Source: Clostridia bacterium | GTDB taxonomy: Bacteria; Bacillota; Clostridia; Christensenellales; Aristaeellaceae | Assembly: GCA_009784985.1 (NCBI GenBank) | Contig: WQXF01000016.1 | Span: 1-36,082 of the forward strand | DNA: 36,082 nt | Direction: 5' to 3' | Shown: piece after piece, positions 8,671-15,790 of the stretch | Layout: each line of letters begins with the position of its first letter | Numbering within the stretch: the stretch's first letter is position 1 | Translations under genes and position numbers: made by a program | Notes under the pieces: model-generated | The model's database searches: none | Seen by the model: only the letters and a program-made list of their open reading frames with translations | What the model was told of the DNA's origin: nothing

Positions 8671-9510
8671 TTATTTCTTAATATACGCCATCGCCACCGA
8701 GCCCGGGCCGGCATGGGCGCCCAGCACCATACCCACCGGATGGCGCAATACACTTAAGTCCGTGCCCTTGGGGAACACCGCCGCCTCCAGCAGGGGCATA
8801 AGATGCGGGGCGTTGGTATGGCCAAAGGCCACGCCATAACGCTCATCGATGCCTTCTTTGGCCGCGCGATCAGCGATCCACCGGTACGCGCCCCGCATGC
8901 CCCGGGCCAGGCCCGCCGAATTGGCCACGCCATTCCATATGCTTACGATGGGTTTGATGTCCAGCACCCCTAGCACGTGCAGGCCCACCGCGGGCAGCCG
9001 CCCACCCTTGTGGGGATACGAAAGGTCGTTGATGATAGCGTACATCACCACACGCTGGCTCATGTCTTCCAGCTCGCTGGCAATCTGTTCAATGGGCGCC
9101 CCGGCATCGCGTTTCTCCACGGCCCGCGCCACCAATAGGGCCGCGCCGATGGTTACATTGCGGCTGTCCACCACATACACGCTGCCCGGCGGGAAGGACT
9201 CCTTGGCGATCATGGCGCTTTGGCAGGTGCCGCTGAGCCCCGAAGACACGCAGATCACCAGGGCCTGATCCCCTGCCTCTACGATGGGCGCAAAAAGCTC
9301 GGCAAAGGCCTCGGGGTTAACTTGGGCGGTGCTGGGGATCTCTTTGCTTGATGCGAGCCGCTCATAAAAATCCTCCAGCGTCATGTCGATGTCCTGCAGG
9401 TAGAGCTTGCCGTCAAACACCACGCCCAAGGGTGCGGTATCAATCCCCCACGCCTCCCGCTGTTCCTTGGGCAGATCGGCCGTGCTGTCGGTGATAATGC
9501 GAATGGCCAT
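8671..9510 (-). CDS. DegV family fatty-acid-binding protein
   Basis: Protein of 279 residues, the usual size for DegV proteins, which bind a fatty acid and in some Firmicutes act as the FakB subunit delivering it to a fatty-acid kinase. Family marks are IITDSTADLP at 5-14, IPSTAQ at 58-63, ISSGLSGT-type residues 89-95, and YPHKGGRLPAVG near 165. It starts 2 bp after the MarR stop, so the two form an operon. No FakA-type kinase is seen in the window. A link between the regulator and fatty-acid handling is plausible but not shown. No convincing terminator was seen after the stop. Confidence 0.93.
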   Translation of the reverse strand: MAIRIITDSTADLPKEQREAWGIDTAPLGVVFDGKLYLQDIDMTLEDFYERLASSKEIPSTAQVNPEAFAELFAPIVEAGDQALVICVSSGLSGTCQSAMIAKESFPPGSVYVVDSRNVTIGAALLVARAVEKRDAGAPIEQIASELEDMSQRVVMYAIINDLSYPHKGGRLPAVGLHVLGVLDIKPIVSIWNGVANSAGLARGMRGAYRWIADRAAKEGIDERYGVAFGHTNAPHLMPLLEAAVFPKGTDLSVLRHPVGMVLGAHAGPGSVAMAYIKK

Positions 9511-9512
9511 AT

Positions 9513-9968
9513 TTACACCCTTTCTGACTCATAACCTTCAAAAAACACGATGATGCGCTCGAGCGCACCGGCCAGTACCTCCAGCTGCTCGTCGTTTAGG
9601 GCCTTTTGCACTTGGCTCACCATTTCCCTGTGAAAGGCAGCATGGCGCTGGTTGGCCTGCCTGCCCCGCTCGGTGAGCAGTACGCGCACCACTCGTTTGT
9701 CGTTGGTGGCGCGTTCCCGGCGCAGGTATCCCTTGCGCTCCAAGGTGGCCGCCGCCACAGTGAGCGAACCCACCGTGATGCCCAGCCGGGTGGCGATGGC
9801 CGACATGCTGTTGCCCCCCGGCTCGGCATCGGCAGCTTCTAGCACATGCATCTCCCGCACGGAAGCGTCCGAAAACTCGCCGGAAGACAGCGCCCGCTCC
9901 TCGATGGCCAGTATGTCGTTAAAAAGCCGCACCAGCAAATGGTTGATTGACCTGTGGGCTCGGTTCAT
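9513..9968 (-). CDS. MarR family transcriptional regulator
   Basis: Protein of 151 residues with a winged helix-turn-helix: SAIATRLGITVGSLTVAAATLERKGYLRRERATNDKRVVRVLLTERG is the recognition-helix and wing region typical of MarR repressors (quoted in part: TLERKGYLRRER, NDKRVVRVLLT). The start at 9968 is chosen because the ATG has GGAGG five bases upstream; a longer frame from 10028 would run through the promoter. The gene has its own promoter (9999-10028) and is followed 2 bp later by degV. MarR proteins usually bind a small ligand and repress their own operon, so fatty-acid-responsive control of degV is a reasonable guess. Confidence 0.92.
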   Translation of the reverse strand: MNRAHRSINHLLVRLFNDILAIEERALSSGEFSDASVREMHVLEAADAEPGGNSMSAIATRLGITVGSLTVAAATLERKGYLRRERATNDKRVVRVLLTERGRQANQRHAAFHREMVSQVQKALNDEQLEVLAGALERIIVFFEGYESERV

Positions 9969-9998
9969 CGTTTCCTCCGTATTCGGCTCAATGAATCG

Positions 9999-10028
9999 AT
10001 GATACCATGGGGGTTTTCCGGCTGTCAA
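9999..10028 (-). promoter_or_regulatory. Candidate promoter of marR-degV
   Basis: On the minus strand, TTGACA (10023-10028) and TATCAT (9999-10004) are 18 bp apart. The -35 box overlaps the stop of the fumarase-like gene. It lies about 30 bp upstream of the chosen MarR start, so marR-degV can be expressed apart from the upstream genes. Confidence 0.55.
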
Positions 10029-10585
10029 CCGCTTCTATACCGTTCCGGCCCAAGCTGATATAGGTTATTGCCCAAGCTATCCACAGCTACGATCAGAGGA
10101 AAATCCTCCACCTCCAGCTCGTGGATGGCTTCTGTTCCTAACTCCTCAAAGGCCACCACCCGGCAAGCCTTCACGCATCCGGCAATCAGCGCCCCCGCGC
10201 CGCCCGTAGCCGCCAAATACACCGCCCCGTGGGCTTGCATTGCTTTGATCACAGCAACCGAACGCTGCCCCTTGCCGATGGTGCACAGCAACCCCCGTTC
10301 CAACAACGGGGGAGTATAGATATCCATGCGCCCGCTGGTGGTAGGCCCGCAGGAGCCGATCACCTCACCGGGCCGGGCCGGGCAAGGCCCCACATAATAC
10401 ATCGCCTGCCCCGCCAGCGATACGGGCAGGCCCAGCCCTGCATCCAGCAGCCCGGTCAGGCGCTTGTGGGCGGCGTCGCGGCCGGTGAGCATACGCCCGC
10501 TGAGCAATACGCGATCTCCGGCCCGGAGAGTTGCCAGCGTTTGCCGCGCTGCCGGGAAAGTTACACGGATAGGCAATTGGGTCAC
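10025..10585 (-). CDS. Class I fumarase/tartrate dehydratase beta-type subunit, orphan
   Basis: Protein of 186 residues matching the C-terminal (beta) domain of iron-sulfur hydro-lyases: GDRVLLSGRMLTGRDAAHKRL near 22-42, YYVGPCPARPG, GPTTSGRMD near 80-88, and KGQRSVAV. In two-subunit class I fumarases or L-tartrate dehydratases this domain completes the active site, while the alpha subunit carries the 4Fe-4S cluster ligands. No alpha gene is next to it or elsewhere in the window, which is unusual. Its ATG overlaps the htpG stop by 4 bp, so it is probably translationally coupled to htpG. It may pair with an alpha subunit encoded elsewhere or act on a related hydroxy acid; the exact substrate cannot be read. 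Confidence 0.9.
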   Translation of the reverse strand: MTQLPIRVTFPAARQTLATLRAGDRVLLSGRMLTGRDAAHKRLTGLLDAGLGLPVSLAGQAMYYVGPCPARPGEVIGSCGPTTSGRMDIYTPPLLERGLLCTIGKGQRSVAVIKAMQAHGAVYLAATGGAGALIAGCVKACRVVAFEELGTEAIHELEVEDFPLIVAVDSLGNNLYQLGPERYRSG

Positions 10586-12441
10586 TCCCCCGCCAGCAAC
10601 TCCACCATCCGCTGGCTGCGATGCAAAAAGGCCGTCATCTCCTCGGGCTTGAGGGGCGCGTTGGCCAGTTGCGCCAAGTCGTACAGCTGGCGGGCCAATA
10701 GTTCGGCGCGCTCATCATCGTCGCAGGCCGACAGAGCGGCCACCGTGGGGTTCTGGCGGTTGAGGATCAGGGTGTAATCGTCGGGCATGCCCAAGCCCAT
10801 ATCGCCGCCGTACATGCGGCTCATTTCTTTAAAGCGGCGGCTCTGCTCACCCTCCACCAGCATCACCGGCGCAGCCTGGGCCTTTAGGGGTTTGGCTTCG
10901 ACTTTGAGTTCGGCTTGGCCGCTCACCTTACGGAACAGCCCTTCTAACCTGGCCGCGTCGATATCGCCGCCATCTTCGGCTTCGGCATCGGCCAGCCCGG
11001 CCACGTCGGCATCCACCCGGGCAAAACGCAACTTGCTGTCGCCGCCCACACCGCCGCCGTACTCCATAAAAGAAATAAAATTTACGTCGATGGGCGAATC
11101 GAGCTTCACCACATCGATGTCCTGGGCGCGGTACAGGGCAATGGTGGCATCCTGCCGGGGGGCGTCGTTGGTGTAATAGACTTTGTCGGGCGCTTTTTCG
11201 CCGTTGGTATCCTGGTATTCCTTGAGCGTTACAAAGCCGCCCTGAGTCTTTTCAAACAGCAGGGAATCCTTCATGCGCTCGTGGAACTTGGCGTCCCGCA
11301 TGCAACCAAACTTAATGAAGGGATGGATATCGTTCCAATACTTTTCATAGGTCTCCCGCTCGGTGGCAAACATGCCGGTAAGCCGGTCCGCCACTTTTTT
11401 GGTGATGTGGGCGGACAGCTTACGCACATACCCGTCGTTTTGCAAAAAGGAGCGGCTTACGTTCAGGGGAAGATCGGGGCAATCCAACGTACCCTTGAGC
11501 AGCATCAGGAATTCGGGAATCACTTCTTTGATGTTATCGGCCACAAATACCTGGCCGCTAAACAGTTTGATCTGCCCCTCCATGCCGCCAAAATCCTGCT
11601 TAAGCTTGGGGAAGTACAGGATGCCCTGGAGCCGGAAGGGATAGTCCACATTCAGATGCACCCAAAAGAGGGGCTCATCAAACTCCCGAAACACCTTGCG
11701 GTAAAAATCTTTGTACTCCTCTTCGGTGCACTCGTTGGGTTGTTTGAGCCACAGGGGTTTGGTGTCATTGATGGGCGTGGGTTCGGCGGGAGCAGCTTCA
11801 TCTTTATCTTTCTTTTTTTCTTCGGCTTTTTTTTCTTCTAGATACACCGGAACGGCCAGGAACGCGCAATAACGCTCCAACACCTCCCGCACACGATAGG
11901 GCTTCGAAAAATCGGCCTCATCCTCGGCCAGCGCCAAGGTGATGCAGGTGCCCCGTTGCGCCCAATCCGAAGGCTCCATTTCGTAATTCATGCCGTCGGC
12001 GCTGATCCAGCGCACCGCCACAGCATCGGGCTGGAAACTTAACGTATCGATGGTCACCTTGTCGGCCACCATAAAGGCAGAATAAAAGCCCAGGCCAAAG
12101 TGACCGATGATGCCGCTGGACTCATCGGCTTTTTCGTTGTATTGCTTTAAAAATTCTTCGGCGCCGGAGAAGGCCACCTGGTTGATGTATGCGCCTACTT
12201 CCTCGGCGGTCATGCCCACGCCGTTGTCGATAAACCGGATGCAACGCGCGGCCTCGTCCACCTCTACGCAAACACGGTAATCATCCTCTTCGCCGGTGGC
12301 GATGCGATGTTTGGTAATGGCGTCGCAGCCGTTGCTCACCAGCTCACGGATAAAAATATCCTTGTCGGAATACAGCCATTTTTTGATGATGGGCATGATG
12401 TTTTCGGCGTGGATGGATACGCTTCCCGTCTGCTTTTGCAT
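10582..12441 (-). CDS. htpG: Chaperone HtpG (Hsp90 family)
   Basis: Protein of 619 residues, the normal bacterial Hsp90 size. The N-terminal ATPase domain shows RELVSNGCDA at 32-41 (catalytic Glu33, Asn37), DNGVGM at 72-77 and GHFGLGFYSAF at 113-123. The middle domain contains LNVSRSFLQND. The N-M linker at about 202-226 is strongly charged, rich in Lys and Glu then Ala-Pro, and longer than in E. coli HtpG. It is a cytoplasmic ATP-dependent chaperone. The ATG has GGAG ten bases upstream, and a strong promoter lies just behind the ABC ATPase stop. The orphan fumarase-like gene overlaps its stop. No CIRCE repeat was seen, so HrcA control is not indicated. Confidence 0.97.
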   Translation of the reverse strand: MQKQTGSVSIHAENIMPIIKKWLYSDKDIFIRELVSNGCDAITKHRIATGEEDDYRVCVEVDEAARCIRFIDNGVGMTAEEVGAYINQVAFSGAEEFLKQYNEKADESSGIIGHFGLGFYSAFMVADKVTIDTLSFQPDAVAVRWISADGMNYEMEPSDWAQRGTCITLALAEDEADFSKPYRVREVLERYCAFLAVPVYLEEKKAEEKKKDKDEAAPAEPTPINDTKPLWLKQPNECTEEEYKDFYRKVFREFDEPLFWVHLNVDYPFRLQGILYFPKLKQDFGGMEGQIKLFSGQVFVADNIKEVIPEFLMLLKGTLDCPDLPLNVSRSFLQNDGYVRKLSAHITKKVADRLTGMFATERETYEKYWNDIHPFIKFGCMRDAKFHERMKDSLLFEKTQGGFVTLKEYQDTNGEKAPDKVYYTNDAPRQDATIALYRAQDIDVVKLDSPIDVNFISFMEYGGGVGGDSKLRFARVDADVAGLADAEAEDGGDIDAARLEGLFRKVSGQAELKVEAKPLKAQAAPVMLVEGEQSRRFKEMSRMYGGDMGLGMPDDYTLILNRQNPTVAALSACDDDERAELLARQLYDLAQLANAPLKPEEMTAFLHRSQRMVELLAGE

Positions 12442-12477
12442 GGGGTCTTCACTCCTTTGGTATATTCTTCTGCACCT

Positions 12478-12506
12478 ATTTTAATAGCGTTGAGCACAAG
12501 TGTCAA
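12478..12506 (-). promoter_or_regulatory. Strong sigma-A-like promoter of htpG
   Basis: On the minus strand, a perfect TTGACA (12501-12506) and TAAAAT (12478-12483) are separated by 17 bp. The promoter ends about 35 bp upstream of the htpG ATG and begins right after the stop of the ABC ATPase gene. It is one of the best promoter matches in the window. Confidence 0.65.
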
Positions 12507-12510
12507 TATG

Positions 12511-13176
12511 CTAATAACTATTCACTACCCCATCTTTCACCGCGATCCGCCGGGCCGCCTGCTGTGCCACGCCCCCATCGTGGGTGATGAGCACAACGGT
12601 ATTGCCCTCCCCATGCAGGTGATGCAAAATATCCAGCACCTCGGCGCTGGCTTGGGGATCCAGGTTGCCGGTGGGTTCGTCGGCCAGTAACACGGGCGGT
12701 TTGGCCACCAGGGCACGGGCGATGGCCACCCGCTGCTGCTGGCCCCCGGACAGCTGTGAAGGCTTATGATCCATCCTTGACGTTAGCCCCACTTTGGCCA
12801 GGGCCTCGGCGGCACGCTGGCGGCGCAAGCGGCGCTCCATCCCCGCCAATGTGAGGGGAAGCTCCACGTTTTCTACGGCGCTTAAGCGGGGCAGCAACTG
12901 AAATCCTTGGAATATAAAGCCGATCTTGCGATTGCGTATGGCCGCCAGCGCGCCGGGGCGCAGGCCGCTCACCAGCGCGCCGTCCAGCATGTAGCTGCCG
13001 CTGGTGGGCTGATCCAAGCAACCCATGATGTGCATCAGCGTGCTTTTGCCTGAACCCGACGGCCCCACGATGGCCACAAACTCCCCGGCCCGTATGGAAA
13101 GAGATACGCCGTCCAGGGCCGCCACGGATGTTCCGCCCATGGCGTACACCTTACGAATGTCGGTTAATTCAATCAC
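12511..13176 (-). CDS. ABC transporter ATP-binding protein (MacB/LolD type), orphan
   Basis: Nucleotide-binding protein of 221 residues of the MacB/LolD/FtsE type: Walker [10 protein letters not shown] at 38-46, Q-loop in [10 protein letters not shown], signature [15 protein letters not shown] near 140, Walker B and catalytic Glu in [12 protein letters not shown], and the H-loop in LITHD. I chose the GTG at 13176, with GGGAGG seven bases upstream and a normal family N-terminus ([10 protein letters not shown]); an upstream ATG at 13302 would add an unrelated 42-residue tail running into the divergent promoter region. These ATPases normally pair with an FtsX/MacB-like permease, often for lipid, peptide or lipoprotein handling. 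No permease is adjacent: downstream is htpG and upstream is a divergent glycosidase. Confidence 0.93.
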   Translation of the reverse strand: MIELTDIRKVYAMGGTSVAALDGVSLSIRAGEFVAIVGPSGSGKSTLMHIMGCLDQPTSGSYMLDGALVSGLRPGALAAIRNRKIGFIFQGFQLLPRLSAVENVELPLTLAGMERRLRRQRAAEALAKVGLTSRMDHKPSQLSGGQQQRVAIARALVAKPPVLLADEPTGNLDPQASAEVLDILHHLHGEGNTVVLITHDGGVAQQAARRIAVKDGVVNSY

Positions 13177-13223
13177 TTGCCAACCCTCCCGTTGGCTTAG
13201 TATGTGCAAATCGAATGAATGTA

Positions 13224-13253
13224 TTGCATGCCGCGCAAGGCGTCCTGTATAAT
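13224..13253 (+). promoter_or_regulatory. Candidate promoter of the glycosidase pair
   Basis: TTGCAT (13224-13229) and a perfect TATAAT (13248-13253) are 18 bp apart, about 30 bp upstream of the GTG start at 13285. The spacing leaves a short leader holding the GGAGG ribosome-binding site. Confidence 0.6.
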
Positions 13254-13284
13254 TGAGATACTTTCCAAAATGGAGGTAAAAAGC

Positions 13285-14175
13285 GTGAAAAAAGCTTGGC
13301 ATAAATATCTAGACAATCCGGTGTTGGGTGGAGAGAAGCTTGGTACCTGCTTTGACATCTTCATTACTGAGGAACCCAACGAATACCGTATGTATTTTTC
13401 CTGGCGCCCGCAAAAATCCCTGGCCGTCGCCACCAGCCAAGACGGGATTCATTGGAGCGAACCACAAATCATCCTGGAGCCGCGCCCGGATACCGGGTGG
13501 GAAGACGACTTAAACCGCAACTGCATCGTAAAGCGCGCGGATGGCTACCACATGTGGTACACCGGCCAGGCCTTTGGCGCGCACAGCTGGATCGGCTACG
13601 CAACCAGCCCCGACGGATACCGTTGGACGCGTAAAAGCGACGCGCCCGTGCTCTATCCGGAGCGCCCCTTTGAAGGTGCAAGCGTGATGAACCCCTGCGT
13701 ACTGTGGGACGAGGAGCAAAAGCGCTGGCGCATGTGGTATTCCGCAGGAGAGACCTACGAACCAAACGTGCTGGCCTACGCGGAAAGCGCCGACGGCCTC
13801 CATTGGGAAAAACGCAACCCAAACCCTGTTTTTGTGTGTGATAAGGAGCTTCCATACGAAAAAAACCGTGTGGGCGGCTGCCACATATTCCAGCGCGACG
13901 GCTGGTATTATCTGTTTTACATTGGCTATGAAGACATTCACACCGCATGCATCTGCGCCGCCCGCTCCCCCGACGGTTTCACACGTTGGCAACGGCATCC
14001 CGCCAACCCGCTTGTATCCCCATCGCCCGGCGAATGGGATGGGGACGCGTGTTACAAACCCTTTGTACTGTGGCAGCCCGAAAACCAGCGATGGCTCCTA
14101 TGGTACAATGGCCGCCACCAAGCCGCCGAGTACATCGGCTTGGTGATCCACGAGGGCTACGATCTGGGCTTTTGA
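13285..14175 (+). CDS. Five-bladed beta-propeller glycosidase-like protein (GH43/GH130/GH32 clan-like)
   Basis: Protein of 296 residues made of repeated propeller blades, each with a W/Y-rich strand followed by an SPDG-type turn: ATSQDGIHWSEP, ATSPDGYRWTRK, AESADGLHWEKR and ARSPDGFTRWQRH. MWYTG, MWYSAG, YLFYIG and LLWYNG recur at the blade centres. This pattern is shared by GH43, GH32/68 and GH130 enzymes; I cannot assign the exact family or substrate. Candidate acidic residues include the Asp pair in GWEDDLNRN. There is no signal peptide, so it is cytoplasmic. The GTG at 13285 is chosen for its GGAGG eight bases upstream. The next gene starts 1 bp after the stop, so the two very likely act on the same glycan. 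Confidence 0.85.
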   Translation: MKKAWHKYLDNPVLGGEKLGTCFDIFITEEPNEYRMYFSWRPQKSLAVATSQDGIHWSEPQIILEPRPDTGWEDDLNRNCIVKRADGYHMWYTGQAFGAHSWIGYATSPDGYRWTRKSDAPVLYPERPFEGASVMNPCVLWDEEQKRWRMWYSAGETYEPNVLAYAESADGLHWEKRNPNPVFVCDKELPYEKNRVGGCHIFQRDGWYYLFYIGYEDIHTACICAARSPDGFTRWQRHPANPLVSPSPGEWDGDACYKPFVLWQPENQRWLLWYNGRHQAAEYIGLVIHEGYDLGF

Positions 14176-14176
14176 T

Positions 14177-15772
14177 ATGAAAACAAAAACCTTAACCAGC
14201 CGGGATATCCTCTCTCAACACGTTGCTGCCTTTAATCAAACGGATGAGGAGACGATCATCCAAGCAATCCCCAACAGGCAAGCCGAAGCATGGATGCAGG
14301 CCCACATACCCTGCGTTATGCTGCCCGATCCCATGCTGGAGCAAACATATTACTTCCGCTGGTGGACTTTTAGAAAACACATCAAAAATACCCCGGACGG
14401 GACAGTCATCACGGAGTTCCTTCCCAGTGTCCCATGGGCGGGCAAGCACAATGTGATCGACGCATCCTGTTGCCACCACATCGAGGAAGGCCGCTGGTTG
14501 CGGGATACCCCCATACTGGATGAATACATCACCTTCCTATACCGGAGCGGGAAGCCGCCGCGCAACTACAGCAACTGGCTGGAGTATGCCGTGCTGGAAC
14601 TGTGCGAGGCGCGTGGCGATCCGTCCTTGGGCGTAAAGCTGTTGCCCAATATGATACAAAACCACAAAGGCTGGGGATTGGAGCGCCTGCATCCCAGCGG
14701 GCTGTATTGGTCGGTGGACGACCGGGATGCCACGGAATTTTCCATCGGCGGAAAAGGAGGCCTGCGCCCCACCCTCAACTGCTACCAGGTTGCCAATGCC
14801 CGGGCCATTTCTGCCTTCGCCCGGGCAAGTGGGGATTTTGTAGCAGCAGACCGGTACGGCGTATTGGCCCACGGTCTTGCCGAAAGGATCAATCGTTTGC
14901 TCTGGGATGAAAAAGCCCGCTTCTACAAAGCACTGCCATTGGCGGATCGGAACGACCAGATACCACAGGATGGGTTTGCGGCAGCCGATCCCCGCCGGAA
15001 CGTGCGGGAAATCTGGGGCTACACTCCCTGGGTTTTTGGTGTCGCGCCCAAAGGCCGGGCGGATGCGTTCCGGCAATTGCTGGATGTGAACGGCTTCGGC
15101 GCCACCCATGGGCTCACCACAGCGGAGCGGCGGCATCCGGGATTTGGCCTTTTTTACACCGGAGAGGAGTTAAACGCTTGGCTGGTTTCCCGGGGCGAAA
15201 GCCCCATCGGGCCACAAGGTCATGAATGCCTGTGGAACGGCCCGTCTTGGCCCTTCTCAACCTGCCTGGCGCTAAAGGCAATCGCCAATCTATTGGATTC
15301 CAAAGAGGAGCAACACTGCATCCATGCATCGGATTACGTAGGGTTGTTGGCCCAGTATGCAAGGCAGCATATCCGCCGTATACCGGATGGGAGGATTGTC
15401 CCCTGGATTGATGAAAACCTAAACCCCGATACGGGCGACTGGATTGCGCGCACGCGCCTGTCAACATGGGAAGGCGGCACATGGGCTGAGGAAAAGGGTG
15501 GATATGAGCGCGGAAAGGATTACAACCACTCCTCTTTTTGCGATGGGGTGATTGGCGGTTTATTTGGTGTGCGTCCGAGCCTAAGAGAAATACGCATATC
15601 GCCGCTGTTCCCCGCGTGTTGGCCATATGCCGTGTTGGAGGATGTGCCGGTGCACGGGCATCTGCTGACTATATGCTATGAAAACCCACGCCTTGGCGGG
15701 GCGGGGTATCGTGTAGCACTTGATGGGGAGTGTGTGTTTGCATCAAACAGGCCGGTCACCTTTCATTTGTAG
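14177..15772 (+). CDS. MGH1/GH63-like (alpha/alpha)6-barrel glycoside hydrolase
   Basis: Protein of 531 residues resembling the GH63/mannosylglycerate-hydrolase-like group of (alpha/alpha)6 barrels. Key segments are YYFRWWTFRKH near 55, GLYWSVDDRDATEFSIGG around 175-192 with a cluster of Asp residues where the family has its general acid, HECLWNGPSWPFST near 350-362, and the C-terminal KDYNHSSFCDGVIGGLFG. It probably cleaves an alpha-glycosidic bond in a small glycoside or oligosaccharide. No signal peptide is visible, so cytoplasmic. It starts 1 bp after the propeller gene without a clear ribosome-binding site of its own, which suggests translational coupling. Substrate is unknown; no sugar transporter lies beside it. 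Confidence 0.85.
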   Translation: MKTKTLTSRDILSQHVAAFNQTDEETIIQAIPNRQAEAWMQAHIPCVMLPDPMLEQTYYFRWWTFRKHIKNTPDGTVITEFLPSVPWAGKHNVIDASCCHHIEEGRWLRDTPILDEYITFLYRSGKPPRNYSNWLEYAVLELCEARGDPSLGVKLLPNMIQNHKGWGLERLHPSGLYWSVDDRDATEFSIGGKGGLRPTLNCYQVANARAISAFARASGDFVAADRYGVLAHGLAERINRLLWDEKARFYKALPLADRNDQIPQDGFAAADPRRNVREIWGYTPWVFGVAPKGRADAFRQLLDVNGFGATHGLTTAERRHPGFGLFYTGEELNAWLVSRGESPIGPQGHECLWNGPSWPFSTCLALKAIANLLDSKEEQHCIHASDYVGLLAQYARQHIRRIPDGRIVPWIDENLNPDTGDWIARTRLSTWEGGTWAEEKGGYERGKDYNHSSFCDGVIGGLFGVRPSLREIRISPLFPACWPYAVLEDVPVHGHLLTICYENPRLGGAGYRVALDGECVFASNRPVTFHL

Positions 15773-15790
15773 AACTTCCTCTATATTTGC

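Noticed and set aside
11281..11841. A 186-codon plus-strand frame opposite htpG
   Set aside because: It is antisense to conserved Hsp90 sequence. Its Phe-rich end is the complement of the Lys/Glu-rich linker, so it is a shadow.
12442..12510. CIRCE operator before htpG
   Set aside because: The conserved CIRCE inverted repeat with a 9-bp spacer was looked for and is absent; only a sigma-A-like promoter is seen.
13177..13302. N-terminal extension of the ABC ATPase from 13302
   Set aside because: The extension runs into the divergent promoter region and does not resemble the family; the GTG at 13176 has an ideal ribosome-binding site.
14537..15136. Long minus-strand frames opposite the GH63-like gene
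   Set aside because: No start signal, no family features, and the plus strand carries clear glycosidase motifs.
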